From a virus, in IMG/VR virus record IMGVR_UViG_3300027763_000123, positions 1-37,112 of that record: DNA of 37,112 nt; one strand, 5' to 3'. Numbering within the stretch: position 1 is the stretch's first letter; each line of letters begins with the position of its first letter. The notes under the pieces are model-generated. The model made no database searches, was not told the DNA's origin, and worked only from the letters and a program-made list of their open reading frames with translations. Made by a program: the position numbers and the translations under genes. Positions 30,342 to 37,112 of this stretch are shown here, in pieces.

Positions 30342-31115
30342 TTAGCGGTGCCTCGCTTCCTGCTTTTTCACTTGTCTTGCTCTTTCGGCTTCAATCCACT
30401 GGCTTGTGGTCATACTTTTAATCGACCGTGAGTCTGTGGTATCAAAACTGCCGGATTGACTTCCGCGAGCTGTAACAGGTGAAATCGGCGCAGGTGCGCT
30501 TGACGTTCGTTTTGTAAATGGTTCAGAAGCAACTTTCGCTTCCAGTTTTCCAATCTCTTTAGCTTGCAAAAATGGTTCAAGTCGAGCTATGCGGTCAGCT
30601 TCCTTTGGATTCGTGCCAAGATAATATGCAATATCGGGGCCGTTATCCGAGGACTGAATTGTTTGGGCCATCACATTGGTAATCGGTAGCTTGGGGTTAT
30701 ACGCGACTTGTTCAAAGTCCTCGTATTTGCTCCGCGCATCTTCTTCCTTTTCGTGATAGTTACCTAACAAGTCTTGTTGCTGTTTCGCAAACTGTTGCTG
30801 CTGGACAAGTTGTTGCGCTTTGGAAGTCGTCAATGCTTCAACGTATTCTTCGGTCGTCGTAAACTGTTCCGGCTTTACATGCTCCACAGGTACAGGCTTT
30901 GGTGCTTCGGTCTGTCTTGCTTCGCGCTCCCACTTTCTCTGCTCTCTTGCAAGCCGTTTACCAATGGCGGCATCCAGATCGTCCTGGCTGAATAGCTTCG
31001 GAGTCTCTTTCTGTTCACCTTCGGGTGCTGCTTCCGGCGCTACTATCTCAGGTTCAGGCGCTGCCGTAGCGACCTGTTCCGGCGCGGATTGTTCCGCTAA
31101 AACTTCTTCAGACAT
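30342..31115 (-). CDS. Capsid scaffolding protein (257 aa)
   Basis: Acidic, Pro/Glu-rich N-terminus, a central charged helix rich in Gln, Lys and Glu (about 105-135, with 'Q-Q-L-V-Q-Q-Q-Q-F-A-K-Q-Q-Q-D-L-L'), and a short basic C-terminal helix ('S-M-T-T-S-Q-W-I-E-A-E-R-A-R-Q-V-K-K-Q'), the layout of P22 gp8-type scaffolds, whose C-terminal helix-turn-helix contacts coat protein. It lies just before the coat gene. Its ribosome site sits in a hairpin (31121-31134), which may limit its synthesis. Confidence 0.88.
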   Translation of the reverse strand: MSEEVLAEQSAPEQVATAAPEPEIVAPEAAPEGEQKETPKLFSQDDLDAAIGKRLAREQRKWEREARQTEAPKPVPVEHVKPEQFTTTEEYVEALTTSKAQQLVQQQQFAKQQQDLLGNYHEKEEDARSKYEDFEQVAYNPKLPITNVMAQTIQSSDNGPDIAYYLGTNPKEADRIARLEPFLQAKEIGKLEAKVASEPFTKRTSSAPAPISPVTARGSQSGSFDTTDSRSIKSMTTSQWIEAERARQVKKQEARHR

Positions 31116-31120
31116 GGCTT

Positions 31121-31152
31121 GATTCCTTGGAATCCCTGGCGTTCCGCGCCAG
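31121..31152 (-). promoter_or_regulatory. Two RNA hairpins overlapping the scaffold ribosome binding site
   Basis: GATTC-CTTG-GAATC (31121-31134, with one further palindromic pair) contains the AAGGA ribosome site of the scaffold gene, and CTGGCG-TTCCG-CGCCAG (31136-31152) is a perfect 6-bp stem just upstream on the message. Neither has a U-run, so they are not terminators. They could hide the ribosome site; P22 scaffold synthesis is known to be regulated after transcription, but the link here is inference. Confidence 0.5.
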
Positions 31153-31157
31153 TGCGG

Positions 31158-31451
31158 TTATTCATAAACAAAAGTCAATTCCATCGTGCCTGTAGCCAGA
31201 ACATACAGGCCACGGCTGAATCCGATACCGCTATCAGCCCCACTCAACGGATAGTTCTCGCTGGCTTGTGGGGTCAGAAGGCTGATGATTGTGGGATCTG
31301 TTGCCGATTGCGTTGCAGAGTCATGCACCGTCACGCGAGGCGTGGCTGATGCAGAGCTGCAAAATATGCCCTTAAGTTTTCCAAATCCCACCTTAATAGT
31401 GGTCTTGTTTGGCACACTGGCAATCACGCTCAACCGATAATAATGGGCCAT
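31158..31451 (-). CDS. Small beta-rich virion-associated protein, copy 1 (97 aa)
   Basis: Clearly related to the next gene upstream (31460-31738): both share 'K-V-G-x-G-K-L-K-G-I', 'S-A-S-A/S-P', 'V-x-D-S-A-T', 'Y-x-L-(S/T)-G-x-D-x-G-I' and 'S-(R/K)-G-L-Y-V' and end in 'T-F-(V/I)-Y-E'. Alternating hydrophobic residues suggest a beta-sandwich. Their place between portal and scaffold genes suggests a capsid-surface or head-assembly role, not established. AGGAA precedes the ATG. Confidence 0.7.
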   Translation of the reverse strand: MAHYYRLSVIASVPNKTTIKVGFGKLKGIFCSSASATPRVTVHDSATQSATDPTIISLLTPQASENYPLSGADSGIGFSRGLYVLATGTMELTFVYE

Positions 31452-31459
31452 GTTTGTTC

Positions 31460-31738
31460 CTATTCGTAAATGAACGTGACACCAACGGTGCCGCCGATCA
31501 CTACATACAAGCCTTTGCTGAACCAGATCCCACCGTCATCCCCAGTTAGTGAATACATTGTATGTGCGCCGGGAACAAATTCAGCCAAGATCGTGACCGC
31601 GCCCGTAGCCGCCGTTGCGGAGTCGTAGACCGCAATGGTCGGCGAGGCCGACGCGGTGCTGCACATGATGCCCTTCAGCTTGCCAGCGCCAACCTTGATT
31701 TGCGTAGTTGCGCTGATGTTTAGGTAGTTAGATGCCAT
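31460..31738 (-). CDS. Small beta-rich virion-associated protein, copy 2 (92 aa)
   Basis: Tandem paralogue of the 31158-31451 product. Its order of conserved blocks is the same, but it is a few residues shorter in the loop after 'D-S-A-T'. The two genes are separated by 8 bases, and divergence at many positions indicates an old duplication. Function unknown; decoration or fibre-like attachment is a reasonable guess. Confidence 0.7.
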   Translation of the reverse strand: MASNYLNISATTQIKVGAGKLKGIMCSTASASPTIAVYDSATAATGAVTILAEFVPGAHTMYSLTGDDGGIWFSKGLYVVIGGTVGVTFIYE

Positions 31739-31746
31739 AATTTGTC

Positions 31747-32109
31747 CTATGCCAAGAAGCGCAATTTGTACAGAGTTCTTAAATATATCTCAATGATGTT
31801 GTCTATGAGCTGCTGCAACGAGGTATCAGACTGCTCCACAATATCATACCGAGCCGCTTCAATTTCTTTCAACTGATCTTCCAGAAACTCAATAATGTTA
31901 GCTGTTTTCTTGGCCGACATGAGCGAGATCGGGCCGATCAGTCCATGCCGACCTTGGTAGGATTCTGCAAAGTCGTCAGCAGCGCCTACTATGAGGTCGT
32001 AAAAAATATTCAACGCTACATGCTTGGAATAGCTGCGGGTGTTGAGGTGTACGCTGTGCGATACGTCCCGCGCTAGAAACAGCATCCCCATAAAGTCGGC
32101 GCATTTCAC
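31747..32109 (-). CDS. DUF5856-like / ferritin-like helical phage protein (120 aa)
   Basis: Starts at GTG 32109 in a GTGA overlap with the portal stop, with AAGGA upstream. Helical throughout, with 'H-S-V-H-L-N-T-R-S-Y-S-K-H-V-A-L-N-I-F-Y-D' followed by 'D-D-F-A-E-S-Y-Q-G', a pattern of His/Asp/Glu reminiscent of Dps/ferritin-like helical bundles and of the phage family DUF5856. Metal binding is possible. It follows the portal gene directly, but no packaging role is known. Confidence 0.68.
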   Translation of the reverse strand: MKCADFMGMLFLARDVSHSVHLNTRSYSKHVALNIFYDLIVGAADDFAESYQGRHGLIGPISLMSAKKTANIIEFLEDQLKEIEAARYDIVEQSDTSLQQLIDNIIEIYLRTLYKLRFLA

Positions 32110-34295
32110 TGTGGTAGTCCTTGTTGTAGCATTTCAGGCGGCATCTGTTCCTGCATCATAGGCATGGATTCTTCGCGCATCTCTGGCATCTGGTTCATCA
32201 TGCTTTGCGACTCCATCGCCGCAGCAACCACACCCATTGCAATATCTTGAATCTGTTCTTCACTCATGCCAGCTTGCACTGCCGAGATCCGTTTAGTCTC
32301 TGCTTCGTAGGCTTTTACATCTGCCTCAAACTCTTTAACCTTCAGCGTCTGCGCTTCCATTGACTTGTTGACGTTTTGCAGCATCTGGTGCATCTGCTCC
32401 ATTTCCTGCCCCATAGCTTGCATCTGCTGGTTAGCCGCTTGCAGTGCCGGATCGTCCTCGTCGGTTAACAGTTTAGGATCAATAGTCTTGGCAAACCGTG
32501 CGGCCATCTCTTGAGCACCCGGCCAGTCCATGTGCTTGATAAACAAGTCGCCGGCCACGGCCCACAGTTGCGGGTTGCCTTGCAGCAGTTGGCTCATAGC
32601 ATCGAGCGACTCTTGCCGTTTGGTCATATAACTTGGGCCAACAGTCACCGCAACGTCGTATTTGCCAACATTGGGGTTGTAAATTTTCTTAATGACAATG
32701 CCTTGCTCGTTTTGGATTTTTTTGACCGGCATCGGTTGCGTTGGGTCAATCATGGCTTGGTCTGTCTCGCCGTCCAAGCCAATAATCCGCGCAATACGTT
32801 GCGTATCGTAAATCTTTGGGATCAGATCGACCAGTTGCCGTGTGGCGTAACGAATGGCGCGCGCCAGGTTGTCAACGTAGTGGTATGTGCCGGTGTCGGA
32901 CTGCTTTTCCCGCGCCAGAATAGCCCGCCCAGAACGCTCGTTGCTGGTGGCGCCGAGGCTTGAGTCATACTGGCCTGTTGCGCTTTTAATGTCGTCTGCC
33001 GCCCCCGCTTTGGCTTGCAGCAGGCCACTGGAGGCCATCGGCGGCTGTGACCGCGCCGGCAGCGGCAACGGCCCGCCTTGGCCATCTGTTACATCGGGAT
33101 TGACTTCCAAATACGGCCAGTTGTTGATGTTGGCCGTTTTCCACTGCTGTTCGTAGCCTTCAAACTGACCGCCGTAGCCGATAAACGGTGCTTTTGGAGC
33201 CAGCGCCAGCATCTCGGCCTCTTGGCTAACCCAATAGTTATACATGCGTTGCGCGTCCTTGGCGTTCCGCACCAGCCCGCTGACGTACATCCGGCCGTCT
33301 ATCTCAAATTCGTTGCCAATAACGCGGATAACAGGAATGTATTTACCCGCCCAGTCGCGTTCTTCCAGCACTTCAAAGCCGTTGGTTTTGCACCATTTGA
33401 CTGTCCGAACATCCACATCACGCGTCTTTGTGGGCTTTAGCCCCATCGCTTCCGCTTGCTTGGCTTCTGGCGAGCCAGCCATAGCAGTAATGCCGCCATA
33501 GTATTGATGCAGTTTTTTAGCTTCGTGCTTGATGTAAAAATACTCTGCAATCCGCACTGTGTCTTGATTGATCCACGCGTTCAGTTGTCCGTCGCCCACG
33601 CCGTAGGCTAGGCTAGACAGGGTTGCTGCATTTGGAAATTCACGCTCGTAAACGTCCTTGGTCATTTCTTGGTTTATGAAACACCATTCGGCATCAGATC
33701 CGCAAGGGTCTTGAATCGTCGGATCCATGTATACGCTGAACGAGTCTCTAATGCGCCCAATCCGCAGATCTTGCTCGAAACTCTTGTCGTCGCAGTATTC
33801 GGTCAAGATTCGGAAATACCCTTCGCCAAAGGTGACCTGGTTGTCGCAAGCGGTGTCGTAGGCCACGTCAGCATCAGAAATATACTCAATGTGCCGCACC
33901 AAACCGTTGAATATCTCAGCCACCTCAATGTCGGCCTTGTCGTCAGCCGGTATGACCTTGCCACTGGGCCTGTTCTGCCGCTGGTCATTGGTGACTTGCA
34001 GCACATGCTGCGGCAGCTTGTTGATGGTCAGGCATGGCCTAGCATTGATTGTCTGCCCTTGCACCGAGCCGCGAGTCGCCAACACGTCAGCCGGCCATTG
34101 CCATTGATTGTCTGGTGATGCAGCTCGGAAGCGCAGGTCGTCCAGCTCATCCTCGCGGCTGTCGGAATAGGCAGAGATCGCCATCGTAAGGCGCGTACGC
34201 ATGGTTGCCAGCATCTCGCCGTTGTCACGATCGGACTTAGTGCCGCCAGAGGCTACAGCCCCGGCTTCGTTAATGCCTGTATCTTGATATGCCAC
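32106..34295 (-). CDS. Portal protein, P22 type (729 aa)
   Basis: Size equals the P22 portal (about 725). Recognisable segments: 'W-P-A-D-V-L-A-T-R' near 67-75, 'L-T-I-N-K-L-P-Q-H-V-L-Q-V-T-N-D-Q-R-Q-N-R-P' near 88-109, 'G-E-G-Y-F-R-I' and 'D-P-T-I-Q-D-P-C-G-S-D-A-E-W' around 190-205. The C-terminal 120 residues are helical, Gln/Met-rich, like the P22 barrel. It forms the dodecameric DNA gate. The start is a GTG that shares one base with the preceding stop (TAGTG). Confidence 0.96.
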   Translation of the reverse strand: MAYQDTGINEAGAVASGGTKSDRDNGEMLATMRTRLTMAISAYSDSREDELDDLRFRAASPDNQWQWPADVLATRGSVQGQTINARPCLTINKLPQHVLQVTNDQRQNRPSGKVIPADDKADIEVAEIFNGLVRHIEYISDADVAYDTACDNQVTFGEGYFRILTEYCDDKSFEQDLRIGRIRDSFSVYMDPTIQDPCGSDAEWCFINQEMTKDVYEREFPNAATLSSLAYGVGDGQLNAWINQDTVRIAEYFYIKHEAKKLHQYYGGITAMAGSPEAKQAEAMGLKPTKTRDVDVRTVKWCKTNGFEVLEERDWAGKYIPVIRVIGNEFEIDGRMYVSGLVRNAKDAQRMYNYWVSQEAEMLALAPKAPFIGYGGQFEGYEQQWKTANINNWPYLEVNPDVTDGQGGPLPLPARSQPPMASSGLLQAKAGAADDIKSATGQYDSSLGATSNERSGRAILAREKQSDTGTYHYVDNLARAIRYATRQLVDLIPKIYDTQRIARIIGLDGETDQAMIDPTQPMPVKKIQNEQGIVIKKIYNPNVGKYDVAVTVGPSYMTKRQESLDAMSQLLQGNPQLWAVAGDLFIKHMDWPGAQEMAARFAKTIDPKLLTDEDDPALQAANQQMQAMGQEMEQMHQMLQNVNKSMEAQTLKVKEFEADVKAYEAETKRISAVQAGMSEEQIQDIAMGVVAAAMESQSMMNQMPEMREESMPMMQEQMPPEMLQQGLPQ

Positions 34296-34432
34296 TATTT
34301 TTTCTTTTTACCCGCAGCGCGTTTGACCGAATATGCTATTGCCACGGCTTGTTTTATAGGTTTACCAGCTTTAACTTCGGCTTTAATGTTCTTGCGAAAG
34401 GCCGTCGGACTGGGTGACTTGACCAGTGGCAT
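34295..34432 (-). CDS. Small lysine-rich phage protein, DUF6496-like (45 aa)
   Basis: Reads 'M-P-L-V-K-S-P-S-P-T-A-F-R-K-N-I-K-A-E' then 'G-K-P-I-K-Q-A-V-A-I-A-Y-S-V-K-R-A-A-G-K-K-K-K', a pattern I recall from short basic phage proteins beside terminase and portal genes. It is highly basic, so DNA binding during packaging is possible. AGAGG precedes the ATG; its stop touches the portal start. Confidence 0.75.
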   Translation of the reverse strand: MPLVKSPSPTAFRKNIKAEVKAGKPIKQAVAIAYSVKRAAGKKKK

Positions 34433-34434
34433 AG

Positions 34435-34581
34435 CTACCTCTTCTTCGCAGTTTTGGCAGACTGCTTAAACGCCTTGGCCGTCGGTGCGCCGGGCGCGCC
34501 GGGCTTACGCATCTTCTCTTTGCTGCCCGCAGCGATGCGGTCACGTTTGGCATTAATATTGGCGTAGAGTCCTGGCTTCAT
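34435..34581 (-). CDS. Small basic phage protein ('MKPGLYANI' family, 48 aa)
   Basis: The sequence 'M-K-P-G-L-Y-A-N-I-N-A-K-R-D-R-I-A-A-G-S' followed by 'K-M-R-K-P-G-A-P-G-A-P-T-A-K-A-F-K' matches a conserved short phage protein I recall from many head gene clusters. The ATG at 34581 is preferred to an in-frame ATG at 34596, because the conserved part begins there and the preceding gene ends just before it. Function unknown; about one third of residues are Lys/Arg. Confidence 0.75.
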   Translation of the reverse strand: MKPGLYANINAKRDRIAAGSKEKMRKPGAPGAPTAKAFKQSAKTAKKR

Positions 34582-34583
34582 AG

Positions 34584-34853
34584 TTAGCACTTCCATCGTC
34601 TAAGGGATGCTTTTGCACGTTCAGCGGGGCCGCTGGCGTTCCTGACTACCCCCGACATTCGGGCACAAAATGACGCTTTGCGCCCTTTTGCAGCGGGTGT
34701 TTTAGGGTTAGGCGCCGGTGCCTTCAAATTGCTGCCGGTAGCGGCGTTATACTTAGCGCGACCCTTGGCGGTCAGGCCAGCGCCCTTACTAACCGGAAGT
34801 TTCTCACCACGGCCCACCGATAACGATACGCTTTTTTTCACGATCCCATCCAT
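34584..34853 (-). CDS. Basic phage protein, DUF6321-like (89 aa)
   Basis: Contains 'S-L-S-V-G-R-G-E-K-L-P-V-S-K-G-A-G-L-T-A-K-G', 'Y-N-A-A-T-G-S-N-L-K-A-P' and 'K-A-S-F-C-A-R-M-S-G-V' and ends 'L-R-R-W-K-C', the hallmarks of a conserved phage family (DUF6321-like) next to terminase genes. Its two cysteines are the family ones. The start may be ATG 34853, overlapping terL by 16 bases, or GTG 34841, which forms a GTGA overlap with the terL stop. Role unknown, perhaps in packaging. Confidence 0.8.
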   Translation of the reverse strand: MDGIVKKSVSLSVGRGEKLPVSKGAGLTAKGRAKYNAATGSNLKAPAPNPKTPAAKGRKASFCARMSGVVRNASGPAERAKASLRRWKC

Positions 34854-36361
34854 GAGTTGGTTACGCTGGCGTGAGATGACGCTGCGCGCCGGGTTGTTTC
34901 CCGATACTCGCGGTGCGCGACGGGAAAGGCAAAGGTAACCGCCAGCGCGTCGGCGGCGTCGGGTGAAGCTAACCCTCTACTACGCATTTCCTTCTTTCCT
35001 TCAAGGAAAATCGTACCGCTGCTGTTAGGCTTCTTCATGGGGCCGACCAGATCAGCTTTTAACTGCCGGTCGGTTGGAATGGACGCTGTTTTCAGCCAAT
35101 CCTTCATGGTGCCCCACATTTCAGCCCGCTTGTTGCCCCACATAATAGAGTTTTTAGCTTTCCAGCCAAAGTTTACCCCGCGTACCTTATAACGCTGTTC
35201 TGTTAATCTGTCAAGTATTCCATAACCAAGGCCACCTTCGTCAATAACTGACAAAATTGGCTTATATTCCTCAATTGCGTCGATTACCCGCCCGACTATG
35301 GTCATGGTGTCCTCGCCTGAGTAGCGTTTGATGGCCACAATGTCCCGCCCCTGGCGCACCACCAGCACTGTAGAGTCAGCGCCGCCTCTGGCCGGGTCGA
35401 TACCTAATACTATAGGCGCGGTTATGTCCTTCCACCGCTCTCGCTGCATGGCGTCCTCGACCAGCATGGGCTTGATGAACTGATCCTCGCCCGCGTCGGG
35501 GAACTCACCGTACACCTCGACCTTGGCCTGCGGGCTGTCCTCGCCATACTCAGCAATAATTTGCTCGTAGACCTGCTTGTCGGTGTCCTCCACCGTCCTT
35601 GCGTCCACGCTGCGGGTGTTCCAGAACGCCCGTTTGGCGTGGAAACACTCAAAGAAATAGCCTTCGTTGCGGCGCGGGTTGCTAAAGGCAAACCAATATC
35701 TGTCCGGCGTGTTCTCGGTGAAGAACCCGGCGCCGACCTCCCATATGGGGTTGGGGATGCCGCTGGACTCGTCGAAGATCAGCATCATGCCGTCTTGGTT
35801 ATGCACGCCGGCGTAGCTGTCGGGGTTCTCTGCCGACCACAGCTTGCCCTCTGCGGCCCAGTAACGTGTGCCTTTCTTCAGATCCCGCTCAACCAGCTCG
35901 CACAGCCACGCCGCCGGCACCAGCTTGGTTGCGCTGATCTCAAACCAGTGGTTGTTGATGGTCATCGCCGCCCACTTGGTCAGCTCGGCCCAGGTCACCG
36001 ACCTTAATTGAGACTCCGAGTTGGCGCTGATGATGACGCTGCCGCCAATGCGGGTGGTCAGCATCCACAGCACCAGCCAAGATACTAAGGCTGACTTGCC
36101 AATACCCCGGCCAGATGAGACCGCCTCCCGCAGGGTGTCCATCTGCACCTTGCCCTTGTTGCCTGCAATGTGCGCCTTGATGTCCCGCAAGACCTGCCGT
36201 TGCCACGCGCGTGGGCCTTTGAACTTGTGCAGCGGTGTGTTCTTCTGGCCCCAAGGGAACGCAAAGAGGACAAACGCCTCGGGGTCGTCGGCCAGCGCGG
36301 GCGACCACAGCTCGACCATCAGCCGCTGTTCTTCCTCAGACTGATAGATCGGTAATTGCAC
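34838..36361 (-). CDS. terL: Terminase large subunit
   Basis: ATPase and nuclease of the DNA packaging motor, 507 residues from GTG 36361. Walker A-like 'S-S-G-R-G-I-G-K-S' at 82-90 (a variant with R-G-I-G-K-S), Walker B 'M-M-L-I-F-D-E' at 192-198, and nuclease acidic residues in 'G-I-D-P-A-R-G-G' (Asp322), 'V-I-D-E-G-G' (Asp374) and 'S-P-D-A-A-D-A-L' (Asp468). All needed residues are present. The frame extends to a TTG at 36376; GTG 36361 is preferred for its AAGGGA site at good distance. It overlaps the end of terS, typical of coupled expression. Confidence 0.95.
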   Translation of the reverse strand: MQLPIYQSEEEQRLMVELWSPALADDPEAFVLFAFPWGQKNTPLHKFKGPRAWQRQVLRDIKAHIAGNKGKVQMDTLREAVSSGRGIGKSALVSWLVLWMLTTRIGGSVIISANSESQLRSVTWAELTKWAAMTINNHWFEISATKLVPAAWLCELVERDLKKGTRYWAAEGKLWSAENPDSYAGVHNQDGMMLIFDESSGIPNPIWEVGAGFFTENTPDRYWFAFSNPRRNEGYFFECFHAKRAFWNTRSVDARTVEDTDKQVYEQIIAEYGEDSPQAKVEVYGEFPDAGEDQFIKPMLVEDAMQRERWKDITAPIVLGIDPARGGADSTVLVVRQGRDIVAIKRYSGEDTMTIVGRVIDAIEEYKPILSVIDEGGLGYGILDRLTEQRYKVRGVNFGWKAKNSIMWGNKRAEMWGTMKDWLKTASIPTDRQLKADLVGPMKKPNSSGTIFLEGKKEMRSRGLASPDAADALAVTFAFPVAHREYRETTRRAASSHASVTNSWMGS

Positions 36362-36752
36362 TCGCCGTCCCTTCAATCACTCTTGCGCGGGCTTGTTCAA
36401 GCGCCGTGATGACGCTGATCTTCTGATAGACGTCCACGCTGATCTCGGTCTTGGATGTCCAACCATGCACATGTTGGAGTATGGCCAGGCTCGCCTTAGC
36501 GTCGCCCTGATCTGACGCGTCGTTCAGACGTTGCGCTGCGCGCAGTTCGTTGTCGGCCTTGCCCTTCTGCGCTGCCAGTTCGGCCAATGGGTCAAATTGG
36601 CACAATTGCCGATACTCTAAAGGCAGCATCCCTGACGCCAGTGCCAGTGAATCCCCTTTTAACCCCATAGATGCTGCTTTATATATGGCATCCAGACGCG
36701 CCTCTGTCGCCTGAATCTTAGGTCGTATAGCCAGTGGTAGGGACTGGAACAT
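36336..36752 (-). CDS. terS: Terminase small subunit
   Basis: A 138-residue helical protein: 'I-Q-A-T-E-A-R-L-D-A-I-Y-K-A-A-S-M-G-L-K-G-D-S-L-A-L-A-S-G-M' is an N-terminal helix-turn-helix-like DNA-binding region, 'K-G-K-A-D-N-E-L' begins the oligomerisation helix, and 'G-D-A-K-A-S-L-A-I-L-Q-H-V-H-G-W' is a common small-terminase motif. It selects phage DNA for packaging with terL, which it overlaps. The frame is open to 36917, but the ATG at 36752 starts the conserved part. No ribosome site is seen; an extended -10 (36760-36768) would place transcription start almost at the ATG, so it may be leaderless. Confidence 0.85.
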   Translation of the reverse strand: MFQSLPLAIRPKIQATEARLDAIYKAASMGLKGDSLALASGMLPLEYRQLCQFDPLAELAAQKGKADNELRAAQRLNDASDQGDAKASLAILQHVHGWTSKTEISVDVYQKISVITALEQARARVIEGTASAITDLSV

Positions 36753-36755
36753 GGC

Positions 36756-36770
36756 TGTGGTTATACCACA
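36756..36770 (-). promoter_or_regulatory. Palindrome over an extended -10 promoter at the terS start
   Basis: TGTGGTTATACCACA is a perfect 6-3-6 palindrome. On the minus strand it contains TGG followed by TATAAC (36768-36760), an extended -10. No good -35 is present. The palindrome would let a dimeric protein cover the promoter of the late operon. Two ATGCAAG direct repeats lie at 36789-36795 and 36804-36810, 15 bases apart. Confidence 0.5.
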
Positions 36771-36933
36771 ATTTAGCCTATTTGGCCTATGCAAGTCTTT
36801 TACATGCAAGATGTTTTTAAAAATAAAAATTGTTCGTGGACGCTGCCCTGACCGACACGGCCAGCGCAAGGCCCAGGCCCCCGCCATGCTGCACTGCAAC
36901 ATATTGCATTGCAGCAAAATACCCGATGCCTGG
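36771..36933. other. Noncoding part of the divergent control region
   Basis: No gene is supported here. The stretch holds an A/T-run (about 36811-36830), the ATGCAAG direct repeats, and an inverted repeat CTGCAA-N9-TTGCAG at 36894-36914. Its edges join the octamer array. It is probably part of the origin or packaging control region. Confidence 0.4.
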
Positions 36934-36989
36934 CAGCGGGCCAGCGGGCCAGCGGGCCAGCGGGCCAGCGGGCCAGCGGGCCAGCGGGC
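36934..36989. repeat. Octamer tandem array, seven copies of CAGCGGGC
   Basis: Seven perfect 8-bp units follow each other without a break. The unit shares the core CCAGCG with the decamer (GCCAACCAGC-G) of the adjacent array at 37006-37095, but has a different length. Only 6 bases plus the short unique start separate it from the decamer array. It translates to apparent Gly/Ala/Trp repeats in several frames, which are artefacts of the array. Confidence 0.93.
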
Positions 36990-36995
36990 CTAAAT

Positions 36996-37112
36996 GCATT
37001 GTCCTTGCAACCAGCGCCAACCAGCGCCAACCAGCGCCAACCAGCGCCAACCAGCGCCAACCAGCGCCAACCAGCGCCAACCAGCGCCAACCAGCCCGAT
37101 AGGCACTATTAG
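36996..37112. repeat. Right copy of the 117-bp terminal direct repeat
   Basis: Identical to 1-117, including eight perfect GCCAACCAGC units at 37016-37095. Its exact identity marks the point where the sequence closes on itself, so the unique genome is 36,995 bases. Whether the virion DNA really carries this as a terminal repeat cannot be seen from one assembly. Confidence 0.92.

Noticed and set aside
36934-37095. CRISPR-like repeat array
   Set aside because: Units are only 8 and 10 bp and run head to tail with no spacers; there are no cas genes.
36800-37102. Several open frames through the terminal arrays coding Gly/Ala/Trp or Pro/Asn repeats
   Set aside because: They are translations of tandem DNA repeats without start signals or unique sequence.
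1-37112. Integrase, repressor, phage RNA polymerase, tRNA genes
   Set aside because: Looked for by motif and context on both strands; none was recognised. One of the small unknown proteins could still be a regulator.

Overview
This window is an apparently complete genome of a podovirus-like tailed phage. Its first 117 bases are repeated exactly as its last 117, so the sequence closes into a circle (or has short direct terminal repeats) of 36,995 unique bases. The virion genes follow the phage P22 plan: terminase small and large subunits, a 729-residue portal, scaffold, P22-type coat, gp4-like tail accessory factor, gp10-like stabilisation protein, DNA-transfer/ejection proteins and a pectate-lyase-fold tailspike. 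Replication uses a phage family A DNA polymerase and a RepB-type primase fused to an SF3-like helicase. I see no integrase, repressor, phage RNA polymerase, tRNA, reverse transcriptase or CRISPR array. A virulent phage using host RNA polymerase is the simplest reading. The host is probably a Gram-negative bacterium; Betaproteobacteria is a guess from remembered relatives of several small proteins.

Layout. (1) 36753-384 across the join: a divergent control region with an 8-bp tandem array, a 10-bp tandem array, palindromes and a strong rightward promoter. (2) 385-2440, + strand: a short early operon with a GP88-family protein and small unknown or membrane peptides, ending in a perfect bidirectional terminator at 2443-2466. 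(3) 8868-2467, - strand: the replication operon (small protein, PD-(D/E)XK nuclease, conserved accessory protein, polymerase, primase-helicase). (4) 8869-8932: a second divergent control region with a 7-11-7 inverted repeat. (5) 8933-14941, + strand: VRR-NUC nuclease, DUF3310 protein, cytosine methyltransferase (frameshifted), SNF2-type ATPase, then a ladder of small, tightly overlapping genes, some made by internal duplication. (6) 36752-14938, - strand: the late operon, running from terminase through head, tail and host-recognition genes to ejection proteins and a lysis cassette. It meets the + strand operon tail to tail with overlapping stop codons.

The most interesting place is the methyltransferase at 9389-10403. 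One extra base in a run of nine Gs (9650-9658) would break not one but two overlapping reading frames at once: the methyltransferase and a second frame beginning at 9495. That second frame reads like a separate phage protein family, and here it also carries an in-frame TAG. Other points worth a look are operator-like repeats of identical geometry at the two rightward control regions, the paired tandem arrays beside terS, a hairpin holding the scaffold gene's ribosome site, and duplicated modules among the small early genes and head-associated genes.
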